From UBA5066 sp046331465 (GTDB lineage Bacteria; Acidobacteriota; Thermoanaerobaculia; UBA5066): a DNA stretch of 64,000 nt. Below, in pieces: positions 44,455-52,843 of this stretch (position 1 is the stretch's first letter; each line of letters starts with the position of its first letter). A program made the position numbers and the translations under genes. The notes beneath the pieces are model-generated. The model was not told the DNA's origin, ran no database searches, and saw only the letters and a program-made list of their open reading frames with translations. The stretch spans positions 124,001-188,000 of the forward strand of contig JAXLQV010000004.1 in NCBI GenBank assembly GCA_046331465.1, given 5' to 3'.

Positions 44455-45966
44455 ACGAAAACACGACACGCGGTTCACCTCGCCGCCGCAGGCTTCGCGT
44501 CGGCGCTCTGCCTCGCCGGTTGCGGGCGCGAGGCCTCGCCTGCCTCGAGGCCGGTCGTGATCGGGCAGGTGACCTCGGCCGTCAGCCTCGACCCGCACCT
44601 GCACGACGAGGAGTCGACGCACTCCGCGCTCTCGCACTTCTACGAGCGGCTCGTCGCGTTCGGGCCCGAGCTCGAGCTGCAGCCGGAGCTCGCGACCGCG
44701 TGGGCGAACCCGTCCGACACCGTGTGGCGCTTCACGCTCCGCGACGGAGTCCGCTTCCACGACGGCGCGCCGTGCGCCGCGCCCGACGTCGTCGCGAGCC
44801 TCCAGCGCGCCCTCCGGCTCCCCGGCTCGCAGGTCGCCCACTACCTTCAGAACGTCGTCGAGGTGAGGGCGACCGGGCCCCTGACCGTGGAGGTCGTCAC
44901 CTCGGCCCCGTCCCCGCTCCTGCTCAACAAGCTCGCCTTCGTCGCCATCGTCCCGCGCGCGACGCCGATGCAGCCGATCTCGCATCCCGTCGGGACCGGT
45001 CCCTACCGGTTCGTCTCCGGGGCGGCCCGGGAGGTCCTGGAGGGGCGCGCCTTCGAAGGCTACTGGGGACCGCGCCCGGCGTTCGCGGCGTTCCGCGTCG
45101 TCCCCCTCCCGGACGCACCGGCAAGGGCCCGCGCCGTCGTCGAAGGGAAGGCGGACGTCGTCTTCCGCTTCCCGTTCGACTTCACCCCGTGGGCTCGCGG
45201 ACAGAAGGGGATGCACCTTGCTTCGCGCCCGGGCCTCGGGGTCGGGCTCCTCTGCTTCTCGGTCCGGAAGGGGAGCCGTTTCGCCGACCGGAGGGTCCGC
45301 GAGGCGTTCGCCCTCGCGATCGACCGCTCGCGCCTCCTCGACGAGGCCGAGCGCCCGTACACCGCGCTCGCGGAGCAGTTCGTCCCGAGTTTCGTCTTCG
45401 GCTACGCCCCGCCTGCCCGCCCCTGGAGCCACGACCCGGCCCGCGGCCGGGCTCTCCTCGCCGAGGCGGGCTTCCCCTCCGGCCTCGACGTGACGCTCGT
45501 GATGCCCGACACGCAGACGAGTCTCGGCGAGAGGCTCGCCCCGCTGCTTGCGGAGGCGGGGATCCGGGTCCGCCTCGAGACGCCGACCTGGAACGCCTTC
45601 TACGCCCGCTGGTCGAGCGGAGAGCTCGAGCTGTTCAGCTTCGCCTTCACCTGCGGGACCGGCGACGCCTCGGACCTCCTCGACTCGTTCTTCCGGACGC
45701 GGGGCCCCTCGGCGGGAGCCCTCAACACGGGAGGCTACTCGAACGAACGGTTCGACCGCCTCGTGGAAGAGGCGGGGCGCGTCCTCGACCCGGACGCCCG
45801 GAGCCGGCTCGTGGGGGAGGCGCTCGCCCTCCTCAGGGACGACCTCCCGGCCATCCCGCTCCTCTCGCGCGGATACCTCTACTCGGTGGGCGACCACGTC
45901 GCCTGGACGCCGCGCATGGACCGGAGGGTCCGGGCCCAGGACATGCGGCCCCGCGGCGCCTCCTGA
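44455..45966 (+). CDS. Family 5 extracellular solute-binding lipoprotein (peptide/nickel type), apparent ACG start
   Basis: About 503 residues. The frame encodes a good lipoprotein signal (KTRHAVHLAAAGFASALCLAGC) directly after an ACG at 44455. No ATG, GTG or TTG occurs in frame between the upstream stop (44407) and GTG 44557, which lies after the lipobox. The mature protein has SBP family 5 features: VWRFTLRDGVRFHDGAPCAAPDV, HPVGTGPYRF and VREAFALAIDR. It would capture peptides or similar solutes, but no permease or ATPase genes are adjacent. ACG may be a real rare start or an ATG changed by mutation or sequencing error. Confidence 0.8.
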   Translation, partial: TKTRHAVHLAAAGFASALCLAGCGREASPASRPVVIGQVTSAVSLDPHLHDEESTHSALSHFYERLVAFGPELELQPELATAWANPSDTVWRFTLRDGVRFHDGAPCAAPDVVASLQRALRLPGSQVAHYLQNVVEVRATGPLTVEVVTSAPSPLLLNKLAFVAIVPRATPMQPISHPVGTGPYRFVSGAAREVLEGRAFEGYWGPRPAFAAFRVVPLPDAPARARAVVEGKADVVFRFPFDFTPWARGQKGMHLASRPGLGVGLLCFSVRKGSRFADRRVREAFALAIDRSRLLDEAERPYTALAEQFVPSFVFGYAPPARPWSHDPARGRALLAEAGFPSGLDVTLVMPDTQTSLGERLAPLLAEAGIRVRLETPTWNAFYARWSSGELELFSFAFTCGTGDASDLLDSFFRTRGPSAGALNTGGYSNERFDRLVEEAGRVLDPDARSRLVGEALALLRDDLPAIPLLSRGYLYSVGDHVAWTPRMDRRVRAQDMRPRGAS

Positions 45967-46029
45967 GCGTCGCCCCCACCTTCATCTCCTGTCGGGACGC
46001 GAAGTCGAGGACGCGGCAGGAGCCGATGG

Positions 46030-46878
46030 TCATCGGGGCCCTCCTCTCGCAGCGCGCGCCCGCGCCGCCCGCGTGAACTGGTCGTCGAATCGCCGCGGGA
46101 AGGGGACGAGGACGCGCCGCTCGCGGAACGGCTCCGTCTGTCTCACGGCGTTGAAGCCGGCCGCGGCGACGATCCGCGCAGCGTTGGCGAAGAGACCGGT
46201 CGCGGGAAACGCGTCGACCCACGCGACGTCGGCCGGGAGGCCGCTGGGCCTCGACGGCGAGGCGAGGACGACGCGCGTCGCGCTCCGCTCCGCGCGGAGG
46301 AGGTCGCGGGCGAACAGGACGAGCTCGATCGTCTCCTCGTCCGGCCCGGAGTGGACGACGAGGGCACAGGGGGGCTCGAGCGGCTCCGGAGGCAGGGAGG
46401 CAGGGTCGACGAGGTCGAGGGGACGCACCTTCCCGGACGCCGCCTCGAGCGCCCGCCGTTGGTCGTCGTGGAGCTCCTCGACGACCCACGTCGTCGCGAA
46501 GCGGGGGAGGTCGGGCGAGGCGTCGGCGACGTAGCGTTCCCACAGCAGGAGCCGCGCGACGTGCTCGAGCACGACCCCGTGCGGAGGAGCGAAGCCCGCG
46601 AGCTCGCCGAGGATCCCCGCCGGGAGCGCGTCGACGACGAGTCGCCGAGCGGCGGTTTCCGCGAGTGTCCGCTCGAGGAAGGCGCGCAGGCCTTCGCGGT
46701 CGCCGTCGAGCGAGGCCGGCACGCGGACCACGGGGAGGCCTCCCGTCACGCGCGGTTCGTCCGCGAAGCGGGACGACGTGAAGAGCGTCGCCTCGCCCTC
46801 GAGACCGAGGGTGTGGAGGAAGGCCCGGGCGCGCGTCAGGTGCCCGAGCCCGCCCCCGAGGGCGTAGTAGAGGAGCAT
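46030..46878 (-). CDS. Glycosyltransferase-like protein (GT-B fold, MurG/UGT type)
   Basis: 282 residues, about 100 short of typical GT-B enzymes. The N-terminal YYALGGGLGHLTRARAFLHTL matches the nucleotide-sugar transferase start, and the C-terminal VVHSGPDEETIELV and AARIVAAAGFNAVRQTEPFRERRVLVPFPRRFDDQ matches the donor-site GGxN region. It is the last gene of the six-gene minus-strand operon, 11 bases after its neighbour. The donor and acceptor are unknown. Confidence 0.82.
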   Translation of the reverse strand: MLLYYALGGGLGHLTRARAFLHTLGLEGEATLFTSSRFADEPRVTGGLPVVRVPASLDGDREGLRAFLERTLAETAARRLVVDALPAGILGELAGFAPPHGVVLEHVARLLLWERYVADASPDLPRFATTWVVEELHDDQRRALEAASGKVRPLDLVDPASLPPEPLEPPCALVVHSGPDEETIELVLFARDLLRAERSATRVVLASPSRPSGLPADVAWVDAFPATGLFANAARIVAAAGFNAVRQTEPFRERRVLVPFPRRFDDQFTRAARARAARGGPR

Positions 46879-46889
46879 CCGCGGTGGCG

Positions 46890-47510
46890 TCAGCGGCGGC
46901 GCGCGAGGATCTCCGCCATCAGGACCGCCCGGTGCTCCTCCGGGATCTTCTCGATCGCGAGGACGCCGAAAGAGGCGGAGCGGCGGCGGGGCGAGCTCGT
47001 CTCCCAGAGCTCGGTCCCGTCGGCGGCCTTGACCTTCGTCTTCTCCGCGGCGAAGCGGACCTCGGCGAGCTCCTTCTCGGCGGCGTCGACGACCTTCACC
47101 TTGTCGGCGTACTTCGTCTTCAGCGAGTACGGGTTCGCGTTCTCCTCGTTGTCGCTCACCTTGATCTTGTCGTCGTCGATCTTCACCTTCCAGAGGAGCT
47201 TCCCGTCGGTCGTCTTCAGCTTGAAGCCGTTCTCGCCGGGCTTCACCTCGAGGCGCGCCGGCCCGCCCGAGCCGGGGCGGTACTTGCGCTTCTCGCCCGA
47301 CGCCTCACCGACGAGCGTCTGGCCGTTCGGGAGGGTGATCTCGATCGAGCTCCCCTTCTCGACGACGGTGACCGTCTTCGAGCCGCCGGCCGAGCGGACG
47401 ACGACGGTGTTCGCGTCGGGCGCGCCGGGAGCGGCGGCGGCGAGCGGCGTGGCGGTCGTGGCGAACGCGGCGACGGCGGCGGCGGCGAGGAACGAGCGGT
47501 GGCTTCTCAT
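46890..47510 (-). CDS. Secreted protein of unknown function
   Basis: 206-residue exported protein: signal peptide AAAAVAAFATTATPLAAAA, then short repeated beta motifs rich in Lys and Thr (SIEITLPNGQTLVGEASG, RLEVKPGENGFKLKTTDGKLLWKVKIDDDKIKVSDNEE, KVKAADGTELWE). The repeated G.x.LW.V.x.D.K pattern suggests a stacked beta structure. The C-terminus ends with a helical, Arg-rich stretch. ATG 47510 overlaps the stop of the glycosyltransferase gene (ATGA). I do not recognise a family. Confidence 0.82.
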   Translation of the reverse strand: MRSHRSFLAAAAVAAFATTATPLAAAAPGAPDANTVVVRSAGGSKTVTVVEKGSSIEITLPNGQTLVGEASGEKRKYRPGSGGPARLEVKPGENGFKLKTTDGKLLWKVKIDDDKIKVSDNEENANPYSLKTKYADKVKVVDAAEKELAEVRFAAEKTKVKAADGTELWETSSPRRRSASFGVLAIEKIPEEHRAVLMAEILARRR

Positions 47511-48676
47511 GTTCGGCTCTCCGTGAGGGCGTTCGTGCCGGCCGCGCGCGAGGCGCGGCCGGTCGTCTCCTCGAGGAGCGCGGCATAGCGCGCGGCCTCG
47601 AGGTCGTGGCGATAGTCGCGGAGGACGGTCTCTTTCAGCCGGGCGCCCCGGAGGCGCAGCTCCTCGAGGGGGATCGTGGCGGCGTCCGAGAGGGCCCGGC
47701 GGCAGTCGTGGACGTCGCCGGGCGCGAACGTGATCGCGTTGACGCCGTCCTCGAGGAGGTCGGCCATGCCGCCGGCCGTCGAGGCGACGGGCGGGACGCC
47801 GAGGACGCCGGCCTCGAGGAGGACGTTCGGCATGCCGTCGTAGAACGACGGGACGACGATCGCGTCGCACGCCGCGTAGTACGGGAGGAGCTCGTAGCGG
47901 TCGACGAACGGGACGTGGGTCCAGGGGACGCTCGACTCGATCGACGCGAGGTGGGCGAGCATCTCCGGCTCCGCGTCGCCGACGACGAGGAGGTGGAGGA
48001 GTCCGTCGACGCCCGCGCGCCGGAGGGCCTCGAGGAAGAAGGCGCCTCCCTTCTTCTGCTTGAGGTGCCCGAACATCCCGACGAGGCGCCGCCCCGCGCC
48101 GACGTGCTCGGCGCGGAAGAGGGCCGCGCGCTCGAGGTCGTGCGGGACGAGCGTCCAGTCGGCGGCGTCGATTCCGTTCGGGACGAAGCGGACGTCGGCG
48201 GAGGGGAAGAGCGCGGCGACCTTTCGCTGGTGGTCGCGCGAGACGGTGGCGACGGCCGCCGAGCGGGCGAGGGCGTCGCGGAGGGCCCAGCCGCGCCGGA
48301 GGGAGAAAAGGCCGGTGTCGAAGTCGTTCCCGCGGAGGAGCGTGACGAGCGGGACGCCGAGCCACGCGGCGAAGGCGGGGGCGGCGAGGATCGGCGTCGC
48401 GCCGCCGAACGCGACGACGTGGGACGGCGGGACCGTGAGCCGGCGGACCTCGTTCCAGAGGAGGTGGATCGCGTGCGCGGGATCCTCGTCGGAAGGCGCC
48501 GAGACGAGCAGGCCCCCCTCCTGCGGCTCGACGCGCGGCCTCGGCACCTTCCGCCCGACATGCGCGACGTCGACGGGAAGGCCCGAGGCGCGGAGCGACC
48601 TCACGATCCGGTCGCACGACTGGGCCATGCCGCCGCGGTCGGGCGGGTAGTTCTCGGTGAGGACGAGCGGGCGCAA
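47507..48676 (-). CDS. GT4 family glycosyltransferase
   Basis: 389-residue retaining GT-B enzyme. N-terminal LTENYPPDRGGMAQSCDRIVRSL is the acceptor-domain start. C-terminal FVPNGIDAADW, VGMFGHLKQKKGG, LLVVGDAEPEM and the donor-site PSFYDGMPNVLLEAGVLGVPPVASTAGGM (E-x7-E equivalent) are clear. The TTG start at 48676 follows the stop of the Cys-rich gene by one base and is required to keep the conserved N-terminus. The sugar and acceptor are unknown. Confidence 0.92.
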   Translation of the reverse strand: MRPLVLTENYPPDRGGMAQSCDRIVRSLRASGLPVDVAHVGRKVPRPRVEPQEGGLLVSAPSDEDPAHAIHLLWNEVRRLTVPPSHVVAFGGATPILAAPAFAAWLGVPLVTLLRGNDFDTGLFSLRRGWALRDALARSAAVATVSRDHQRKVAALFPSADVRFVPNGIDAADWTLVPHDLERAALFRAEHVGAGRRLVGMFGHLKQKKGGAFFLEALRRAGVDGLLHLLVVGDAEPEMLAHLASIESSVPWTHVPFVDRYELLPYYAACDAIVVPSFYDGMPNVLLEAGVLGVPPVASTAGGMADLLEDGVNAITFAPGDVHDCRRALSDAATIPLEELRLRGARLKETVLRDYRHDLEAARYAALLEETTGRASRAAGTNALTESRT

Positions 48677-48677
48677 C

Positions 48678-49061
48678 CTAGCTGTCCCCGAACCCCGCTC
48701 CGCGCTCCCCGGCGTCGGCCTCCGCCGTGTCGACGTCGTCGAAGGAGCGCGTGTCGTAGCTGTCGTAGTAGTGGTGGTAACGCGAGCCGGTGTAGAGCGG
48801 GTGGTACCCCGAGGAGTAGTAGCGGTGGCGCGCGCCGTAGGTCCACTCGTCGTCGAGCGCCTCCTCGCCGGGGGCGGCCTTCGCCCTCCCGTCGTCGGCC
48901 TGCGCGCCGCGCGCGTGGCAGTCGAGGCAATGCGTGAAGCCGCTCGCGGGCGAGAGGTGCCGCGAGCAGACCTGGCGGCCGCACTCGGCGCAGCTCGCGG
49001 ACGGGGGCTCCTCGCAGTCGCGGAGGGAGAAGAAGCCGCTCTTGCACTCGCAACCGGTCAT
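48678..49061 (-). CDS. Cys-rich small protein with Tyr/His-rich tail
   Basis: 127 residues. The N-terminal half has regularly spaced Cys and His (CEC, C at about 16, CAECGRQVCSRH, HCLDCH), consistent with two treble-clef or B-box-like zinc sites. The C-terminal half is low complexity, rich in Tyr, His and Ser (YGARHRYYSSGYHPLY, RYHHYYDSYD), then acidic. There is no signal peptide. ATG 49061 overlaps the stop of the membrane protein gene (ATGA). No family recognised. The tail might be a site for modification or metal binding. Confidence 0.82.
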   Translation of the reverse strand: MTGCECKSGFFSLRDCEEPPSASCAECGRQVCSRHLSPASGFTHCLDCHARGAQADDGRAKAAPGEEALDDEWTYGARHRYYSSGYHPLYTGSRYHHYYDSYDTRSFDDVDTAEADAGERGAGFGDS

Positions 49062-49933
49062 GACGCGCTCCCGCTCGCGTCCGCCGGCCGGACGCGCCTG
49101 TAGGCCTCGGAGATGACGTCGAAGAGCTCCTTCGGGTCGACCGGGTCGATCGACTTCGCCTTCACCGTCTTCGAGAGTCGGAACGTGGTCCGCTTCTCCC
49201 CCTCGCGGACCTTCACCTTCTCCCCCTCGGCCGGGGGGAGGTTCGCGACGGCGTACTCCTTCGTCGGAAGGGAGACGTTCACCGTCAGGGTCGTCTCCTT
49301 GCGGTACTTCGTCTTCGTCTTGTACTTGCCGCGCGCCGTCCTCTTCGTCCGCTGGCTCTCGACGACGTCGTCCGTGACGTCCCACTGGAGGAGGCTCCCG
49401 TCGGCGAGCCGCGTCCCGCCTCCGAACCAGGCGTCGACGAACGTCGTGTCGACGACCTTGTGGTAGGCGCCCTCCTTGTAGGGCTTCCCCGTGCCGGTCT
49501 TCTTCCCCTTCGCGGTCGGCGGCGAGAGGTCGAGCCGGAGGTTCAGCGTCCCCCCCTTCTCCATGTCCTCCCGGAGGACCGCGAAGAGGGGCATCGCCAC
49601 CTGCCGGAAGTTGTTCGAGAGGTCGAGCTTCTTCAGCTTCAGGACGGTGACGAGGAGCCAGATCGCACCGCCGAGAGCCGCGACCGGGAGCGGCAGGAGG
49701 AGGTACGACACGTTCGCCGAGACGATCAGGAGGACGAACGCCAGGACGAAGAGGGCGGCCGTGGAGCAGCCCATCGGCGTCCGGGCCTTGTCGGCGAGAC
49801 GGTCGAAGGCCGCGATGGGGCGCAGGAGGTCGATGAGCGCCCCCGGCTCGTACTCGCCGGCGAGCTGCTTCGACTGGAGCAGCGCCTTCTGCTCAGGCGA
49901 AAGCGATCGGAGCGCCTTGAGTGCCTCGAACAT
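49058..49933 (-). CDS. Membrane protein of unknown function in the glycosyltransferase operon
   Basis: 291 residues with a short cytoplasmic N-terminus, two adjacent transmembrane helices at about 58-100 (TAALFVLAFVLLIVSANVSYLLL and ALGGAIWLLVTVLKL) and a soluble, Lys/Thr-rich beta domain of about 190 residues. A repeat-like stretch TKRTARGKYKTKTKYRKETT lies in the middle, followed by PPAEGEKVKVREGEKRTTF. Its start lies inside the end of the upstream GT4 gene (41-base overlap), and its stop overlaps the Cys-rich gene. Not recognised. Confidence 0.82.
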   Translation of the reverse strand: MFEALKALRSLSPEQKALLQSKQLAGEYEPGALIDLLRPIAAFDRLADKARTPMGCSTAALFVLAFVLLIVSANVSYLLLPLPVAALGGAIWLLVTVLKLKKLDLSNNFRQVAMPLFAVLREDMEKGGTLNLRLDLSPPTAKGKKTGTGKPYKEGAYHKVVDTTFVDAWFGGGTRLADGSLLQWDVTDDVVESQRTKRTARGKYKTKTKYRKETTLTVNVSLPTKEYAVANLPPAEGEKVKVREGEKRTTFRLSKTVKAKSIDPVDPKELFDVISEAYRRVRPADASGSAS

Positions 49934-51140
49934 GTCGGTCCTCCGCGGGTCGGTTCGTGACGGGAGGCGTCGCCGCGGCGGGCCGCAGCGACCGGTAGAC
50001 GCTTCTGAGGAGCCCGAGGGACCGCTCCCACGAGAGCTCGCGCGCGGCCTTCGCGCGCGCCGCCGCGGCCATCTCGTCCCGGAGCGTCGGGACGTGGAGG
50101 AGGACGCGGAGCGCGCGGGCGAGCTCGGCGGGCCGGTCGGGTGCGACGAGCCTCCCCTCGACGCCGTCCGTGACGATCTCGCGGACGGGAGGGAGGTCCG
50201 ACGCGACGACCGGGACCCCGGCAGCGAGCGACTCGAGGATCTTCAGCGGGGCGCACCCCTGCTCGACGTTGCGCGCCCCGGGCCGGAGCGGCGCGACGGT
50301 GACGTAGGCGTTCGAGAGCCACGGCTCCAGCTCGGATGGCGGCAGCTCCCAGCGCCAGAGGACGCGGCCCGCGAGGCCGAGCTTCTCCGCCAGCTTCTCC
50401 AGGGCGCGCCCGTTCCGCGAGCGCGCCGACCCGCAGACGACGAGCCGGAGCTCCGGAAGGTCCGCGAGCCGAGAGAAGGCGCGGAAGAGCGTGTCGACCC
50501 CCTGCCAGGACTGCAGCGCGCCGAAGTAGAGGAGGTACCGCTCCGGCGCCTCGAACGGCCGCGGGAGCGGCGGAACCGCGTCGGCGCCGTTCGGAACGAC
50601 CTCGACCTTCGCGGGCGGGACTCCGCGACGGACGAGGAAGTCGCGCGTCGTCCGCGAGGGCGTGACGATCCGGTCGCACGTCCCGAGGCAGAAGTCCTCG
50701 GTGGCCCGGATCTTCTCGAGCGTCCGCGGGGCGATCGAGGGGAAGGCGTCGGGGAGCTCGACCGACGGGAGGGCGTTCACCTCGTAGACCGTCGCGTAGC
50801 GGTGCGGCAGCTCGAGGATCGGGACGCCGGACCAGGGGTCGCGGAAGTGCGCGATCTCGAGGCTGTCGCCGGCCTCGTCGAGGAGGCGCGCGAGGTGCTC
50901 CCCGAACGCGACGGCGCGCTCGAGGAAGTTCGGGAGCGAGGCCGAGAAGCGGATGATCTCGACGTCCCCCTCGACCTGGTGCGCCGGCAGCCGTTCGTCG
51001 CCGACGACGTAGAGGAGCCCGCCGCCGAGCTCCTCGAAGAGGGCGGGCGCGAAGCGGGCGATGTGCGTCGAGGCCCCTTTCCTCGTCGGAAAGCGGTCGA
51101 ACGCCGCGTAGAGGGCGCGGGGACGGCGGACGAGGAGCAT
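49893..51140 (-). CDS. GT4 family glycosyltransferase, first gene of the operon
   Basis: 415-residue retaining GT-B enzyme. The N-terminal FDRFPTRKGASTHIARFAPAL is the acceptor-domain start. The donor domain shows VEVVPNGADAVPP, LLYFGALQSWQGVDTLFRAFSRL, LRLVVCGSARSRNG and APLKILESLAAGVPVVASDLPPVREIV. A TATGCT -10 box lies 15 bases before the ATG. Its end overlaps the following membrane protein gene by 41 bases. Probably builds a surface or protein-linked glycan with the two other transferases. Confidence 0.92.
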   Translation of the reverse strand: MLLVRRPRALYAAFDRFPTRKGASTHIARFAPALFEELGGGLLYVVGDERLPAHQVEGDVEIIRFSASLPNFLERAVAFGEHLARLLDEAGDSLEIAHFRDPWSGVPILELPHRYATVYEVNALPSVELPDAFPSIAPRTLEKIRATEDFCLGTCDRIVTPSRTTRDFLVRRGVPPAKVEVVPNGADAVPPLPRPFEAPERYLLYFGALQSWQGVDTLFRAFSRLADLPELRLVVCGSARSRNGRALEKLAEKLGLAGRVLWRWELPPSELEPWLSNAYVTVAPLRPGARNVEQGCAPLKILESLAAGVPVVASDLPPVREIVTDGVEGRLVAPDRPAELARALRVLLHVPTLRDEMAAAARAKAARELSWERSLGLLRSVYRSLRPAAATPPVTNRPAEDRHVRGTQGAPIAFA

Positions 51141-51192
51141 GGGGACGGTGGCGCGAGCATAGGGAGGACGGACGGGGCGGGCAAGAGGCGGA

Positions 51193-51210
51193 TGCGCCCG
51201 TCGGGGCGCA
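51193..51210. terminator. Short GC hairpin after the Mla operon
   Basis: TGCGCCC / GGGCGCA stem with GTCG loop, 14 bases past the stop of the auxiliary lipoprotein gene and upstream of the next minus-strand promoter. Possible terminator; no T-tract. Confidence 0.4.
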
Positions 51211-51224
51211 GGGTTCTCGCGGGC

Positions 51225-51842
51225 TCAGCTTCCCGTGGGAAGCGACGCGAGGTCCGCGCCCAGCTCCGCCATGATCGAGGGGAGCACCCGGCCCCAGGCC
51301 GCGACGACGGCCGCCGCCGTCCTCCCGGGAAGCGCCTCGCGCCTCGTGTAGACCTTCCGGAGGAGCGGGGCCGTCCCGGGGACCGGGTCGCCCCGGTAGA
51401 AGGCGACCTCGAGGGAGAGGACACCGGCCGGCTCGCCCGGCCGCGAGAAGTCGCCCGAAAGCTCCTGGACGACGACGTCGAGAGTGAGCCCGTTCGGTCC
51501 CACGAAACCCTGTACGACGTTCTTCACCCCGGGCTGCCGGAGGAGGTAGGCCCGGATGGCGGAGGTCATGAGGAACCGGGGAGCCGCCGCGAGCGAGGCA
51601 TAGGGGTCGGTCTCCACCCTTCCTCCGCCCACGTGGTAGACGAGCGACGGGTCGAGGTAGAGCGGGCTGACGCGGACGGGCGGGAGAGCGACGAGCCGGG
51701 CCGCGGGCCCCGGTTCGGGAATCGGGCCGTCCGGCATCGCGAGCATGAATCGCTGGACGGCGAGCGGCTGCCTGGACGCGCAGCCGGAGACGGCGGCAGC
51801 GAGGGTGAGCGCGGCGAGGGGCCGCCGCAGGTCCGGTCTCAC
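51225..51842 (-). CDS. ABC-type transport auxiliary lipoprotein (PqiC-like) of the Mla system
   Basis: 205-residue outer-membrane lipoprotein with lipobox AVSGC. The mature domain has the auxiliary-component pattern: AARLVALPPVRVSPLYLDPSLVYHVGGGRVETDPYASLAAAPRFL, VVVQELSGDF and AVVAAWGRVLPSIMAEL. Such lipoproteins pair with MCE proteins to bridge to the outer membrane. GTG 51842 overlaps the stop of the mlaD gene (GTGA), making it the last gene of the operon. Confidence 0.87.
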   Translation of the reverse strand: MRPDLRRPLAALTLAAAVSGCASRQPLAVQRFMLAMPDGPIPEPGPAARLVALPPVRVSPLYLDPSLVYHVGGGRVETDPYASLAAAPRFLMTSAIRAYLLRQPGVKNVVQGFVGPNGLTLDVVVQELSGDFSRPGEPAGVLSLEVAFYRGDPVPGTAPLLRKVYTRREALPGRTAAAVVAAWGRVLPSIMAELGADLASLPTGS

Positions 51843-52843
51843 TTCCTCTCCTCCTTCCCGGCGGCGGGAGGCTCGAGGACGGACGCCGGCGACGGGGCGC
51901 CCCCGAGGATCAGCTGCGAGGGCTGCTTCCGGATCGTTGCGAGCACCTCCGCGAGGCCCCGGGCGGCGAGCCTGAGGTCGGCGAGCGTGTCGTTCAGCTC
52001 CCGCACGTCGACGACCGACAGTCGGTCGATCGCGACCTGGATCTTCGCGTTCGTCGCGTCGAGCCCCGCGAGGACGTTCCGCACGTCCTGGCTCACCTCC
52101 CCCGTCTGGAGGGCCTGGACTTTCGTGCGGGCGTCCTTCGCGAGTCCCTGCACCTCGAGGACCGTCGCGCTCGCGTCCGCCAGGGTTCCTTTCGTCCCGG
52201 CCGAGACCCCTTCGACGTCGAACCGCCCGAAGCGCTCGATCGTGGCCTGGGCCGCGGCGAGCGTCGACTCGATCTGCCGGCCGATCTTCTCGGTGTCGAG
52301 CTTCTCGAGCTTCGTGACGACCCGGTTGAGCCCCTCGAAGACGCGGCTGATCCCGCTCGGCGCGGAGGGGACGTACGGGTAGCGCGGCTTCGGCCAGTCG
52401 TAGGCGAGGGGCGGGTTCGTCTTCGGGTCGAGGAGCTCGAGCTCGAGGAAGGACGACCCGGTGATCGGCTGGCTCTTCATCATCACCCGGAGGCCCCAGT
52501 CGACGTACTTCTTCAGCTCCGGCTCGAAGTCCTCCGCCTTCTCGATCGGGACGGGGCTGATGTCTGTGCCGACCTCGAACTCGACGATCACGCAAGCGAC
52601 CTTCGTGCCGGGGTAGCGGTTCCACGAGAAGTAGACCCCCGTGACCTCCCCGACGTTGACGCCCTTCAGCTTCACCGGCGACCCGACGACGAGCCCCTCG
52701 ACGTCTCCCGGGATGTAGGTGAGGAGACGGTGCTTCCTGTCGAAGCTGTGCCTGAGGCCGAACGCGAGGAGCCCCGCGAGGACGAGGACGACCCCGCCGA
52801 GGACGAAGAGTCCGATCCGGAAATGGTGCGGCTTCTGGCTCAT
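51839..52843 (-). CDS. mlaD: MCE-domain substrate-binding protein, MlaD family
   Basis: 334-residue inner-membrane-anchored protein. One N-terminal helix (IGLFVLGGVVLVLAGLLAF), then the MCE domain at about 38-150 (YIPGDVEGLVVGSPVKLKGVNVGEVTGV), then a long helical C-terminus typical of hexameric MCE rings. It carries phospholipids between the membranes. ATG 52843 overlaps the ATPase stop (ATGA). The C-terminus is Pro/Lys-rich. Confidence 0.92.
   Translation of the reverse strand: MSQKPHHFRIGLFVLGGVVLVLAGLLAFGLRHSFDRKHRLLTYIPGDVEGLVVGSPVKLKGVNVGEVTGVYFSWNRYPGTKVACVIVEFEVGTDISPVPIEKAEDFEPELKKYVDWGLRVMMKSQPITGSSFLELELLDPKTNPPLAYDWPKPRYPYVPSAPSGISRVFEGLNRVVTKLEKLDTEKIGRQIESTLAAAQATIERFGRFDVEGVSAGTKGTLADASATVLEVQGLAKDARTKVQALQTGEVSQDVRNVLAGLDATNAKIQVAIDRLSVVDVRELNDTLADLRLAARGLAEVLATIRKQPSQLILGGAPSPASVLEPPAAGKEERK

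Noticed and set aside
44171..44464. A minus-strand frame across the gap between the serine hydrolase and the solute-binding protein
   Set aside because: Most of it is antisense to the hydrolase end, its composition is Ser/Arg/Pro-rich, and no ribosome site or domain is visible. The gap 44251-44454 shows nothing else besides the TAGAAT box.
46030..46878. MurG
   Set aside because: Only 282 residues, outside any cell-wall gene cluster, and similarity is limited to the general GT-B start and donor-site region.
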